Shown one piece after another: positions 6,578-14,017 of a stretch of 17,928 nucleotides of DNA; position 1 is the stretch's first letter; the number at the start of each line of letters is the position of its first letter. The position numbers and the translations under genes were made by a program. The DNA is from DATACN01 sp038215095. Its GTDB lineage: Bacteria > Actinomycetota > Thermoleophilia > Solirubrobacterales > Thermoleophilaceae. Location of the stretch: assembly GCA_038215095.1 (NCBI GenBank), contig JBBQRG010000061.1, forward strand, positions 1 to 17,928, written 5' to 3'. The notes under the pieces were generated by a model, which did not search any database, was not told the DNA's origin, and saw nothing but the letters and a program-made list of their open reading frames with translations.

Positions 6578-6583
6578 AGGGTA
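6578..6583 (-). promoter_or_regulatory. candidate -10 box TACCCT for the HD-domain gene
   Basis: TACCCT on the minus strand matches TANNNT and ends seven bases before the ATG at 6570. No ribosome site lies between. This is the spacing expected when transcription starts on the start codon. Confidence 0.4.
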
Positions 6584-6622
6584 TCCGTCGTGCAACCCGA
6601 ACCTGATGCAGATGGCCTTCGG

Positions 6623-6628
6623 TACCCT
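6623..6628 (+). promoter_or_regulatory. possible -10 box TACCCT for murA
   Basis: The 101-base divergent gap (6571-6671) has TACCCT on the plus strand, which would give a leader of about 37 bases before the murA ATG. No good -35 is visible. Before the ATG there is only a closely spaced GAGG (6665-6668). The rest of the gap shows nothing I can identify. Confidence 0.25.
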
Positions 6629-6671
6629 TGCCCGGCCCTTCGACCCCGATTCGCCGACCCCAACGAGGCGC

Positions 6672-7973
6672 ATGGAGAAGTTCATCATCGAGGGCGGCTC
6701 ACCGCTCAGTGGAACGGTCGAGCCCGCCGGCAACAAGAATGCCGCGCTTCCCGCGCTGGCCGCAGCGCTGCTCACCGATCAGGAGGTCGTGCTGCGCAAC
6801 GTCCCGAGAATCCGGGACGTCGGCGCCATGCTCGAGCTCATGACGCTGCTGGGCGTGAGCTGCGAGTGGCGCGACGAGAACACGGTCGCGCTGCGTGCCG
6901 ACAACGTCACCCACACGCGCCTGGACGTCGCGCTGGCGGAGCGCATCCGCGCCTCGTTCCTGCTCGCCGGGCCGCTGCTGGCCCGCTTCGGGCAGGCCGA
7001 CATGCCGCCGCCGGGCGGCGACGTGATCGGCCGCCGCCGCCTCGACCCGCACCTGGATGCCTTCCGTGCGCTCGGGGCGGACGTGACGTTCGACCGCAGC
7101 GGCTTCACGCTGCGCGCCGCCGACGGCCTGCACGCGTGCGACTTCTTCATGGACGAGCCCTCGGTCATGGCCACCGAGAACGCCCTCATGGCCGCGGCGC
7201 TGACGCCCGGCTCCACCGTGATCCACAACGCGGCCACCGAGCCGCACGTGCAGGACCTCGCGCGCCTGCTGATGCAGATGGGCGCACGCATCGAGGGCAT
7301 CGGCTCGAACCTGATGATCGTGCACGGCCAGGAGGAGCTCGGTGGCGCCGACTACACGATCGGCCCGGACTACATCGAGGTGGGCAGCTTCATCGCGCTG
7401 GCCGCCTGCACCGGCGGCGAGCTGCGGATCAAGGACGTGGTTGCCGATGACCTGCGCATGACCCGTCTGGCATTCGAGCGGCTGGGCTGCCAGATCGAGT
7501 ACGACGGCAACGACGTGCTGGTGCCGCCGGGCCAGAAGCTGCGCATCAAGGATGACGAGGGCGAGGCCATCTCGAAGATCGAGGACGGTCCCTGGCCGGC
7601 CTTCCCGGCGGACCTCACGAGCATCGCCGTCGCCATGGCCACCCAGGCCGATGGCCTCGTCCTGATCCACGAGAAGATGTTCGAGAACCGCCTCTACTTC
7701 GTCGACAAGCTCGTGAACATGGGCGCTCGGGTGATCGTCTGCGACCCGCATCGTGCGGTCGTAAGCGGCCCGAGCCGGCTTCACGGTGAGCGGCTCGAGA
7801 GCCCGGACATCCGGGCGGGCATGGCCATGCTCATCGCGGCCCTCTGCGCCAACGGCACCTCGGAGATCGGCAACATCCGCCAGATCGACCGCGGCTACGA
7901 GCGGATCGACGAGCGCCTGCGGGCGCTGGGCGCGCAGATCGAGCGCGTCACCACAGAGCGCGCGATCGCGTAG
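6672..7973 (+). CDS. murA: UDP-N-acetylglucosamine 1-carboxyvinyltransferase, Asp117 variant
   Basis: MurA transfers enolpyruvate from PEP to UDP-GlcNAc, the first committed step of peptidoglycan synthesis in the cytoplasm. The 433-residue length is normal. The family motifs are NKNAALPALAAALL with Lys22, RIRASFLLAGPLLARFGQ, PPPGGDVIGRRRLDPHL, FPADLTSIAVAMA and PDIRAGMAMLIAAL. The usual catalytic Cys in PGGC is Asp117 here (codon at 7020-7022). The same change occurs in Mycobacterium tuberculosis MurA and makes the enzyme insensitive to fosfomycin, which alkylates that Cys. I chose the ATG at 6672 because it starts the conserved MEKFIIEGG; the in-frame ATG at 6606 would add unconserved sequence. 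It is followed after 63 bases by the his operon. Confidence 0.96.
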   Translation: MEKFIIEGGSPLSGTVEPAGNKNAALPALAAALLTDQEVVLRNVPRIRDVGAMLELMTLLGVSCEWRDENTVALRADNVTHTRLDVALAERIRASFLLAGPLLARFGQADMPPPGGDVIGRRRLDPHLDAFRALGADVTFDRSGFTLRAADGLHACDFFMDEPSVMATENALMAAALTPGSTVIHNAATEPHVQDLARLLMQMGARIEGIGSNLMIVHGQEELGGADYTIGPDYIEVGSFIALAACTGGELRIKDVVADDLRMTRLAFERLGCQIEYDGNDVLVPPGQKLRIKDDEGEAISKIEDGPWPAFPADLTSIAVAMATQADGLVLIHEKMFENRLYFVDKLVNMGARVIVCDPHRAVVSGPSRLHGERLESPDIRAGMAMLIAALCANGTSEIGNIRQIDRGYERIDERLRALGAQIERVTTERAIA

Positions 7974-8015
7974 TCCGCGGAAGCAGCCGGCTCGGCCGGG
8001 TGCGCACCGACCGCT

Positions 8016-8021
8016 TATAAC
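8016..8021 (+). promoter_or_regulatory. possible -10 box TATAAC upstream of hisZ
   Basis: CTTATAAC is the most AT-rich stretch of the 63-base murA-hisZ gap. TATAAC is a near-consensus -10 and would start a very short leader. A Shine-Dalgarno-like GAAGG lies at 8025-8029, seven bases before the hisZ ATG, so the start point might fall within it. Readthrough from murA is also possible. No -35 is evident. Confidence 0.35.
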
Positions 8022-8036
8022 CGCGAAGGTTCTCGC

Positions 8037-9062
8037 ATGATCCACCCGATCCCGCCGGGTACCCGTGACGTGCTCCCCGACGAGATGCGCGAGCTGCGCG
8101 CGCTGTCGGAACGCCTGCGCGGGGCTTTCGAGGGCGCCGGCTACTCCGAGGTCTGGACGCCCGCGCTCGAGTACGAGGAGGTGCTGCGCACCGGCGACGA
8201 GCGCGCCGCGGGCGCCGGCTACCGGCTGTTCGACGAGCACGGCGAGGTGCTGGCGCTGCGCTCGGACACCACGATCCCGATCGCGCGGGTGGTGGCGAGT
8301 CGCTTGGCCGATGCCGAGCCGCCGTTCCGCTTCTTCTATTTCGCTCACACCTACCGGGAGAGCCGGCGCGCAGGCGAGCTGCGCGAGTTCCTCCAGGGCG
8401 GGATCGAGCTGATTGGGGTGCCCGGAGCTGAGGGCGACGCCGAGGTGGTGGCCCTCACGCTGACCGCGCTCGACGATGCCGGCCTCGCACGCCACCGCAT
8501 AGGCGTGGGCGACGGCGCTCTGTACCGCTCGCTGCTGGCCTCGTCCGGAGTGCCGGAGGAGCAGCACGGGCCGTTGCTCGAGCGGTTGTCGAGGCGCGAC
8601 CTGGCCGGCCTCGCCCGCGACGTCGCCGAGCTGGGCCTGCCCGAGAGCGAGCGCGAGCTGCTCACGCGGCTCCCCGAGCTGCGCGGCGGCGCCGAGGTGC
8701 TCGACGAGGCCGGCGACGCCGTGGCGGGCCTGCGCGCCCTGCACGATGAGCTGGAGCGGCGTGGCGTTGCCGATCGCGTGATCTTCGACCTTGGCCTGGT
8801 GCGCGAGCTCGGCTACTACACGGGCGCGGTGTTCGAGGTCTACGCCCCCGGCCAGGGGCACGCGATCGGCGGCGGTGGCCGCTACGACGACCTGCTCGGC
8901 CGCTTCGGCCGGCCCCTGCCGGCCGTCGGCTTCGCGCTGGGCGGCGGCGGGCGCTACGACGAGCTGATCGGGCGCTTCGGCCGGCCGCTGCCCGCCTGCG
9001 GGATCGCGCTCGACGTGCAGCGCGTGCACATTGCCCAGGCCGCCGAGGAGGCGCTGGCATGA
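8037..9062 (+). CDS. hisZ: ATP phosphoribosyltransferase regulatory subunit HisZ with internal duplication
   Basis: HisZ is a catalytically dead histidyl-tRNA synthetase paralogue that binds short HisG to make the active, histidine-regulated ATP phosphoribosyltransferase. The 341 residues show the class II synthetase core: PPGTRDVLPDEM at the start, RSDTTIPIARV (75-85), the motif-2-like FFYFAHTYRES with FLQGGIELIG, then ELGYYTGAVFEVY. There is no C-terminal anticodon-binding domain, which with the adjacent short hisG argues for HisZ over HisS. The motif-3 region is present twice: residues 278-301 and 302-325 both follow the pattern GGGGRYD(D/E)L(L/I)GRFGRPLP. This tandem duplication is unusual. 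The ATG follows GAAGG by seven bases, and the stop overlaps hisG (ATGA). Confidence 0.9.
   Translation: MIHPIPPGTRDVLPDEMRELRALSERLRGAFEGAGYSEVWTPALEYEEVLRTGDERAAGAGYRLFDEHGEVLALRSDTTIPIARVVASRLADAEPPFRFFYFAHTYRESRRAGELREFLQGGIELIGVPGAEGDAEVVALTLTALDDAGLARHRIGVGDGALYRSLLASSGVPEEQHGPLLERLSRRDLAGLARDVAELGLPESERELLTRLPELRGGAEVLDEAGDAVAGLRALHDELERRGVADRVIFDLGLVRELGYYTGAVFEVYAPGQGHAIGGGGRYDDLLGRFGRPLPAVGFALGGGGRYDELIGRFGRPLPACGIALDVQRVHIAQAAEEALA
8868..9011 (+). repeat. in-frame tandem repeat, 2 x 72 bases, within hisZ
   Basis: Copies at 8868-8939 and 8940-9011 are directly adjacent and in frame. By my count they differ at 12 of 72 bases and 4 of 24 residues, and most differences are synonymous. 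The divergence means this is not a recent exact slippage. It could be an old duplication, or two strain variants joined by an assembly error. Confidence 0.85.
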
Positions 9063-9691
9063 GCGAGCGCCTGCGCATCGCGGTGCCGCGCGGCGCCCTG
9101 CTCGGGGGCTCGCTCGACCTGCTCGACCGCCTGGGCGTGGACACCGCCGAGGTGCGCTCGAACGACCGCAAGCTGCTGTTCGAGGACGCCGGCATCGTGA
9201 CGATGCGGCCCAGCGACGTGCCGACATACGTCGAGCACGGGGCCGCCGACCTCGGCATCACCGGCAAGGACGTGCTGCTCGAGCAGTCCGAGCGCGAGGT
9301 ATATGAGCTGCTCGATCTGGGCTTCGGCGAGTGCCGCATGGTGGTGGCGGCGCGCGCGGGCGACAACGCGCTCGGCGAGGCGCTTAGGCGGCTGGGGCGC
9401 GTGCGCGTGGCCACCAAGTACCCGCGCATCGCCTCCACATGGTTCGCCAGCACCGGCCGCCAGGCCGAGATCGTGGAGGTGAAGGGCTCGGTGGAGCTGG
9501 CGCCGCTCACCGGGCTCGTCGACGGGATCGTGGACCTGACCGCCACCGGCCGCACGCTGGAGGAGAACGGGCTCGAGGTGACCGAGGAGATCAGCGTGTG
9601 CACGGCGCGCCTGATCGCCAACCCGGTGGCCCACAAGCTGAAGGCGGCCGAGATCGACGCGCTGGTGGGGCGGATCAGGAGCTCGGCGTGA
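9059..9691 (+). CDS. hisG: ATP phosphoribosyltransferase catalytic subunit, short form
   Basis: HisG condenses ATP and PRPP to phosphoribosyl-ATP, the first and feedback-controlled step of histidine synthesis. At 210 residues it is the short form, without the C-terminal ACT-like regulatory domain, and so depends on HisZ. The motifs are RIAVPRGALL at the start, AADLGITGKDVLLE, VRVATKYPRIASTWF, and the PRPP-binding loop region DGIVDLTATGRTLEENGLEV. The ATG overlaps the hisZ stop by 4 bases, with GAGGAGG upstream. The end overlaps hisD by 4 bases. Confidence 0.96.
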   Translation: MSERLRIAVPRGALLGGSLDLLDRLGVDTAEVRSNDRKLLFEDAGIVTMRPSDVPTYVEHGAADLGITGKDVLLEQSEREVYELLDLGFGECRMVVAARAGDNALGEALRRLGRVRVATKYPRIASTWFASTGRQAEIVEVKGSVELAPLTGLVDGIVDLTATGRTLEENGLEVTEEISVCTARLIANPVAHKLKAAEIDALVGRIRSSA

Positions 9692-10923
9692 GGGTCCTGC
9701 GCAGCCGCGGCGCGTGGACGCGCACCAGTGGCGGTGGCGACCCGGATGCCGTCCGCGACATCATCCTCGCCGTCCTGGAGCGCCGCGACGACGCGGTGCG
9801 CGAGCTCACCGAGCGCTTCGATCACGCCGAGCTCGGCCCAGACGACCTGCAGGTGTCACCGCGGGAGATCGAGGCGTCCCTCGGCGTGCTCGAGCCGGAC
9901 GTGCTCAACGCGCTGCGGCGGGCGATCCGCAACATCCGGTCCGTCGCGCAGGCCCAGCTTCGCGATCCGGTCGTGACCGAGCTCCCGGAGGGGCACGTCG
10001 TGGAGGTGGTGGAGGTGCCGGTGCGCCGCGCCGGCCTGTACGTGCCCGGCGGCCGCGCGCCCTATCCCTCGACGGTCGCGATGCTGGCCGTGACCGCACG
10101 CGTGGCCGGAGTCGACCAGATCGCCGTGTGCGCGCCGCCGGGGCCCGGCGGGCGTGCCCACCCGGCGATCCTCGCGGCGTGCGCGCTGTGCGAGGTGACC
10201 GAGGTCTACAGGATGGGCGGCGCGCAGGCGGTGGCTGCGCTCGCCTACGGGACGGAGTCCGTGCGGCGCGTCGACGTGATAGCCGGCCCCGGGAACGCCT
10301 ACGTGCAGGAGGCAAAGCGGCAGCTCGTGGGCCGGGTGGGCATCGACGGCATCGCCGGACCCAGCGAGCTGGCGGTAGTGGCCACCGAGGGGGCCGACCC
10401 CGAGCTGATCGCGCTCGACCTGCTGGCCCAGGCCGAGCACGGCGAGGAGAGCCAGCTGTGGCTGCTGTCGCCGCATCGCGGCCTGCTCGACGCCGTGGAC
10501 GAGCTGATCGGGCGGATGGCCGCGGAGCGGCCCTCTGCGGCCGAGGCCTACCTGCAGCTGATCGAGCTCGACGACGTGGCTGAGGCCGTTGGCACGGCCG
10601 AAGCGATCGCCCCGGAGCACCTCGAGCTGATCGGCCGCGAGGCGGAGGCGTTCGCCGACCGGGTGCGCTTCGCGGGCGCGCTCTACGTGGGGGCCGGCGC
10701 CGGCACCGCGTTCGGCGACTACGTGGCGGGCTCCAACCACGTGCTGCCCACCGGTGGGGCGGCCCGCTTCCAGAGCTCCGTCTCGCCGGCCACCTTCCGG
10801 CGCCGCATGGCGCGGGTATCGTTGCCCGCCGAGGCCGCCGCGCGCCTGGCGCCCGCGGGGGCTGCCCTCGCCCGGGCGGAGGGCTTTCCCGTGCACGCCG
10901 AGTCGATGGAGCGCCGAGGGTGA
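9688..10923 (+). CDS. hisD: Histidinol dehydrogenase
   Basis: HisD oxidises L-histidinol to L-histidine in two NAD-dependent steps using zinc. The 411-residue protein keeps the expected residues: Gln248 and His251 in AQAEHGEESQ, the catalytic Glu310-His311 in APEHLELI, Asp344 in GDYVAGSNHVLPT with His351, and His403 in GFPVHAES. GGRAPYPSTVAM and AGPGNAYVQEAKR are further family segments. The GTG start overlaps the hisG stop (GTGA); a longer open frame reading back into hisG is a shadow. It is slightly shorter than the usual 430 residues because the N-terminus is short. hisC, often the next gene, is absent and hisB follows directly. Confidence 0.96.
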   Translation: MRVLRSRGAWTRTSGGGDPDAVRDIILAVLERRDDAVRELTERFDHAELGPDDLQVSPREIEASLGVLEPDVLNALRRAIRNIRSVAQAQLRDPVVTELPEGHVVEVVEVPVRRAGLYVPGGRAPYPSTVAMLAVTARVAGVDQIAVCAPPGPGGRAHPAILAACALCEVTEVYRMGGAQAVAALAYGTESVRRVDVIAGPGNAYVQEAKRQLVGRVGIDGIAGPSELAVVATEGADPELIALDLLAQAEHGEESQLWLLSPHRGLLDAVDELIGRMAAERPSAAEAYLQLIELDDVAEAVGTAEAIAPEHLELIGREAEAFADRVRFAGALYVGAGAGTAFGDYVAGSNHVLPTGGAARFQSSVSPATFRRRMARVSLPAEAAARLAPAGAALARAEGFPVHAESMERRG

Positions 10924-11507
10924 GCCGCAGCGCAGACATCTCACGCAGCACCAACGAGACCCAGGTGGACCTGGGCCTGTCGTTGGACGGCTCGGGCGGC
11001 GGCACGCGCGACACGGGCGTGGGCTTCTTCGACCACCTGCTCGACGCGCTGGCCCGCCACGGCGGGCTCGACCTCGAGGTGCGCGTGCAGGGCGACCTCC
11101 AGACAGGGCCGCACCACACGGTCGAGGACACCGGGCTGGCATTCGGCCAGGCGCTCGACCGCGCGCTCGGCGACCGCGCCGGCATCCGCCGCTTCGGAAA
11201 CGCCGTGGTGCCGATGGACGAGGCGCGCTCGGCGTGCGCCATCGACGTGTCCGGCCGCCCCTTCCTCGCCTTCGAGGGCGAGTTCCCCGCCGAGCGCGTG
11301 GCCGACTTCGACACGGACCTGGCGGAGGAGTTCCTCCGCGCGGTGGCCAACACGGCGAAGCTGACGGTGCACCTGCAGGTGCAGGCCGGCACGAACGCGC
11401 ACCACATGGTGGAGGCGTCGTTCAAGGCCTTCGCGCGCGCGCTACGGGTCGCCGTGGAGGTCGACCCGGATCAGGCCGGCGTGCCGTCCACTAAAGGTGT
11501 TCTATGA
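10920..11507 (+). CDS. hisB: Imidazoleglycerol-phosphate dehydratase
   Basis: HisB dehydrates imidazole-glycerol phosphate to imidazole-acetol phosphate using manganese. The 195-residue monofunctional form has the metal-binding signatures: His39 in FFDHLLD, His65-His66 with Glu69-Asp70 in HHTVEDTGLAFGQAL, and His161-His162 with Glu165 in HHMVEASFKAFARAL. There is no fused histidinol-phosphate phosphatase domain, so that activity must be supplied by another gene. The GTG start overlaps the hisD stop (GTGA) and the stop overlaps the hisH ATG. Confidence 0.96.
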   Translation: MSRSADISRSTNETQVDLGLSLDGSGGGTRDTGVGFFDHLLDALARHGGLDLEVRVQGDLQTGPHHTVEDTGLAFGQALDRALGDRAGIRRFGNAVVPMDEARSACAIDVSGRPFLAFEGEFPAERVADFDTDLAEEFLRAVANTAKLTVHLQVQAGTNAHHMVEASFKAFARALRVAVEVDPDQAGVPSTKGVL

Positions 11508-12130
11508 CCAAGATCGCGATTCTCGGCTACGGCATGGGCAACCTGCGCTCGGTGGAGAAGGCGCTCGAGCACGTGGGCGCGGAGCCCGAGATCACCAGCG
11601 ACGCCGAGCACATCCGCGCCGCCGATGGCCTGGTGCTGCCCGGCGTGGGCGCGTTCCCGAAGGCGATGGAGTCCGTGCGGGCGCTGGGGCTCGACGAGCT
11701 GCTGCGCGAGCGCGTCGGGGCAGGGGTTCCCGCGCTCGGGCTCTGCCTGGGCATGCAACTGCTGTTCGAGTCCACGACCGAGCTTGGCGGAGCCGAGGGC
11801 ATCGGCCTGCTGCCAGGCAGCGTGGAGGCGCTCGACGCGCCGGGCCTGAAGGTGCCGCAGATCGGCTGGAACCCCGTGGCGTGGCGCCACGAGACGCCGC
11901 TCAACGAGGGTCTCCCGGACCCGTGCGCCTTCTACCACGTGCACTCCTTCGCGGTTCGGCCGGCGAACACGGACGACGTGCTGGGCGTGGCCGACTACGG
12001 GCGCGAGTTCGTGAGCGCCGTGGCGCGGCCGCCGGTCTACGGCGTGCAGTTTCACCCGGAGAAGTCCGGGCCCGACGGGCTCAAGCTGCTCGGCAACTTC
12101 GTGGCCAGCTGCGTCCCCGTAGCGGCGTGA
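11504..12130 (+). CDS. hisH: Imidazole glycerol phosphate synthase, glutaminase subunit
   Basis: HisH hydrolyses glutamine and passes ammonia to HisF for imidazole ring closure. The 208-residue class I amidotransferase has the nucleophile Cys81 in GLCLGMQLLFE and the partners His184 and Glu186 in VQFHPEKSG. GMGNLRSVEKAL and PGVGAFPKAM are typical HisH segments. An AAAGGTG ribosome site lies inside the end of hisB, just before the overlapping ATGA start. The stop overlaps hisA. Confidence 0.96.
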   Translation: MTKIAILGYGMGNLRSVEKALEHVGAEPEITSDAEHIRAADGLVLPGVGAFPKAMESVRALGLDELLRERVGAGVPALGLCLGMQLLFESTTELGGAEGIGLLPGSVEALDAPGLKVPQIGWNPVAWRHETPLNEGLPDPCAFYHVHSFAVRPANTDDVLGVADYGREFVSAVARPPVYGVQFHPEKSGPDGLKLLGNFVASCVPVAA

Positions 12131-12858
12131 TCCTCCTCCCGGCGGTGGACATCCGCGACGGCCGGGCGGTGCGGCTGCGCCAGGGGCGCTTCGACGACGA
12201 GACCGTGTACGCCGACGACCCGCTCGAGGCCGCGCGCTCGTTCGTGGAGGCGGGCGCCGACTACCTGCATGTGGTGGACCTGGACGGCGCGCGCGACGGC
12301 CAGCCCGCGAACCTCCACCACCTCGAGCGGATCAAGTCCGAGCTGTCGGTGACCGTGCAGTTCGGCGGCGGCCTGCGCTCGCTGGCCTCGGTGGGCAGCG
12401 CGATCATCAACGGCGCCGACCGCGTCGTGCTCGGCACCGCGGCCTTCCAGGACCGGGCCTTCCTCGAGCAGGCGCTCGGCACCTGGGGCACGAGGGTGGT
12501 GGTGGCGATCGACGTGCGCGGCGGCGAGGTGTCGGTGGCCGGCTGGACGCGGGAGACGGGCGCGGCGCCGGAGCAGGTGATCCGCGAGCTGCAGCGCCTC
12601 GGCGCCAGCCTGTTCGTGTACACGAACGCCGACCGCGACGGGATGCTCGAGGGGCCGGACCTCGACGAGGTGAGCCGCGTGGGGTCCTACGTGAGGGGGA
12701 GCTTTCTCTACTCGGGCGGCGTCGGCTCGCTTGACGACCTGCGGGCGCTGAAGGACCTCCGCCTGGCCTCACTCGCCGGCGTGATCTCCGGCAAGGCGCT
12801 CTACGAGGGCCGCTTCGGCGTGCGCGAGGCGCGCGACGCGCTGGCGGTGACGATCTAG
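12127..12858 (+). CDS. hisA: ProFAR isomerase
   Basis: HisA isomerises ProFAR to PRFAR, the HisF substrate. The 243-residue TIM barrel starts VILLPAVDIRDGRAVRL with the general-base Asp8. It has HVVDLDGA, QFGGGLRS, the catalytic-acid region YTNADRDGML, and phosphate loops near YSGGVGS and VISGKALYEG. Many actinobacteria use the bifunctional PriA (HisA plus TrpF) instead; the segment around GWTRETG does not show the Arg/Trp arrangement I associate with PriA, so I favour plain HisA without certainty. The GTG start overlaps the hisH stop (GTGA). Confidence 0.93.
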   Translation: MILLPAVDIRDGRAVRLRQGRFDDETVYADDPLEAARSFVEAGADYLHVVDLDGARDGQPANLHHLERIKSELSVTVQFGGGLRSLASVGSAIINGADRVVLGTAAFQDRAFLEQALGTWGTRVVVAIDVRGGEVSVAGWTRETGAAPEQVIRELQRLGASLFVYTNADRDGMLEGPDLDEVSRVGSYVRGSFLYSGGVGSLDDLRALKDLRLASLAGVISGKALYEGRFGVREARDALAVTI

Positions 12859-13617
12859 GTGCTGCTCAAGCGGGTCATTCCCTGCCTGGACGTGGACAAG
12901 GGCCGCGTGGTGAAGGGCGTCGAGTTCGTGGACATCCGCGACGCCGGCGATCCGGTCGAGCTGGCCGCGCGCTACCAGGACCAGGGCGCCGACGAGATCG
13001 TGTTCCTCGACATCACCGCCTCCCACGAGAAGCGCGAGACCGCGGCCGCTCTGGCCCGCCGCTGCGCCGACGAGATCTTCATCCCGTTCACCATCGGCGG
13101 CGGCGTCCGTTCCGACGCGGACGCCCAGGCCGTGCTCGACGCGGGTTCGGACAAGGTGTCGGTGAACTCCGCGGCAGTGGCGCGGCCCAACCTGATCGGC
13201 GAGCTGGCTGATGTGTTCGGCGCTCAGTGCGTGGTGCTGGCGGTTGACGCGCGTTTGGAGAGCGACGGCTCTTATGGGGTGTATGTCAACGGCGGTCGCA
13301 CCGCGGCCGGGCGCGACGCGGTGGAGTGGGCGCGCGAGGGCGCCTCGCGCGGGGCGGGGGAGATCCTGCTCACCAGCATGGATCGCGACGGCACCGAGGA
13401 CGGCTACGAGCTGGAGCTGACCCGTGCGGTGGCCGACGCCGTGGACATCCCGGTGATCGCCTCAGGAGGCGCCGGCCGCCTCGAGCACCTGGTGGACGCG
13501 GTCGAGCAGGGCGGCGCCGACGCCGTGCTCTGCGCCTCGATCTTCCACTACGGGCAGCACACCGTCCGCGAGGCCAAGGAGGCGATGCGGGCGGCTGGTG
13601 TCCCCGTGCGGCTCTAG
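12859..13617 (+). CDS. hisF: Imidazole glycerol phosphate synthase, cyclase subunit
   Basis: HisF uses ammonia from HisH to convert PRFAR into imidazole-glycerol phosphate and AICAR. The 252-residue TIM barrel has the catalytic Asp11 in RVIPCLDVDKGRVVKGVEF and Asp130 in VVLAVDAR, with phosphate-binding GGGVRS and IASGGAGRLEH. The GTG start follows the hisA stop with no gap, which supports coupling. The stop shares CTAG with the convergent downstream gene. It is the last histidine gene here; hisI and hisE are not in the window. Confidence 0.97.
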   Translation: MLLKRVIPCLDVDKGRVVKGVEFVDIRDAGDPVELAARYQDQGADEIVFLDITASHEKRETAAALARRCADEIFIPFTIGGGVRSDADAQAVLDAGSDKVSVNSAAVARPNLIGELADVFGAQCVVLAVDARLESDGSYGVYVNGGRTAAGRDAVEWAREGASRGAGEILLTSMDRDGTEDGYELELTRAVADAVDIPVIASGGAGRLEHLVDAVEQGGADAVLCASIFHYGQHTVREAKEAMRAAGVPVRL

Positions 13618-13970
13618 GTCAGATCGCCGATCGCGTCCTGGTACACGCCGATCTGCGTGCCGAGGCCCTCACCGATGGCCGCGTTCACCACTCCTATGTT
13701 GTCCACGATCATGGCGGCGCGTGTGGTGCGGCGCTGGAACTCCTCCTCGCGCTGGAGCTCGTCGAGCGCCTCGCGCGTCCCGCGCAGCAGCGCGAAGCCG
13801 GCCAGGTCGCCGCCGTGGGCATTCAGCAGCACGACCTCGAAGCTCTCGATCTTGCCGTCCTCCTGGTACTGGCCCCACGTCTGGACGCTCTCGTTGAATA
13901 CCTCGAGGCCCTTCGCCTCGCGGCCGCGGACCGGGGGGCCCCAACCGATGAAGATTGCTGCGTCAGCCAT
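13614..13970 (-). CDS. Small uncharacterised protein, possible ferredoxin-like (dimeric alpha/beta barrel) fold
   Basis: I do not recognise a named family. The 118-residue protein has no signal peptide or membrane segment. The predicted order is strand (AAIFIGWG), helix (LEVFNESVQTWGQYQ), strand (SFEVVLLN), strand (LAGFALLRG), long helix (TREALDELQREEEFQRR onward) and a C-terminal segment. This suggests a ferredoxin-like or dimeric alpha/beta-barrel fold such as YCII- or NIPSNAP-like proteins, but that is inference. It has an excellent ribosome site, AAGGAGAG, just before the ATG, so it is probably well translated. It is convergent with hisF (4-base overlap) and divergent from the tRNA nucleotidyltransferase gene. 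Confidence 0.8.
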   Translation of the reverse strand: MADAAIFIGWGPPVRGREAKGLEVFNESVQTWGQYQEDGKIESFEVVLLNAHGGDLAGFALLRGTREALDELQREEEFQRRTTRAAMIVDNIGVVNAAIGEGLGTQIGVYQDAIGDLT

Positions 13971-13999
13971 TTCTCTCTCCTTTTCGACGACGTCTGCCC

Positions 14000-14005
14000 A
14001 ACCTA
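14000..14005 (-). promoter_or_regulatory. candidate -10 box TAGGTT for the small uncharacterised gene
   Basis: TAGGTT on the minus strand gives a leader of about 20 bases that would include the AAGGAG ribosome site before the ATG at 13970. It interlocks with the opposing TAACCT box on the plus strand, sharing the central TA. Confidence 0.35.
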
Positions 14006-14009
14006 ACCT
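14004..14009 (+). promoter_or_regulatory. candidate -10 box TAACCT for the cca-pgeF-yggS run
   Basis: TAACCT fits TANNNT and ends eight bases before the GTG at 14018. No Shine-Dalgarno sequence lies between (GTAGCCCC), so a leaderless transcript is likely. The -35 position (TTTTCG, 13981-13986) is weak. Confidence 0.45.
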
Positions 14010-14017
14010 GTAGCCCC

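Noticed and set aside
6606..6671. Upstream in-frame ATG that would extend MurA by 22 residues
   Set aside because: The extension is Pro/Arg-rich and unconserved, and MurA proteins start near MEKFIIEGG.
7987..7999. Short hairpin (CCGGC-TCG-GCCGG) after murA as a terminator
   Set aside because: The stem is only 5 bp with no T-tract, and such stems are common by chance at this GC content.
8037..9062. Reading hisZ as a true histidyl-tRNA synthetase
   Set aside because: It lacks the C-terminal anticodon-binding domain and is coupled directly to a short-form hisG, which needs HisZ.
6699..9227. Very long minus-strand open frame (842 codons) opposite murA and hisZ, and similar long antisense frames across the window
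   Set aside because: They lie opposite well-recognised genes and have Arg/Ala/His/Gln-rich composition with no recognisable motif. Long antisense frames are expected in very GC-rich DNA.
12127..12858. Calling hisA the bifunctional PriA of actinobacteria
   Set aside because: The segment that carries PriA-specific Arg/Trp residues does not look PriA-like by eye. An alignment could still overturn this.
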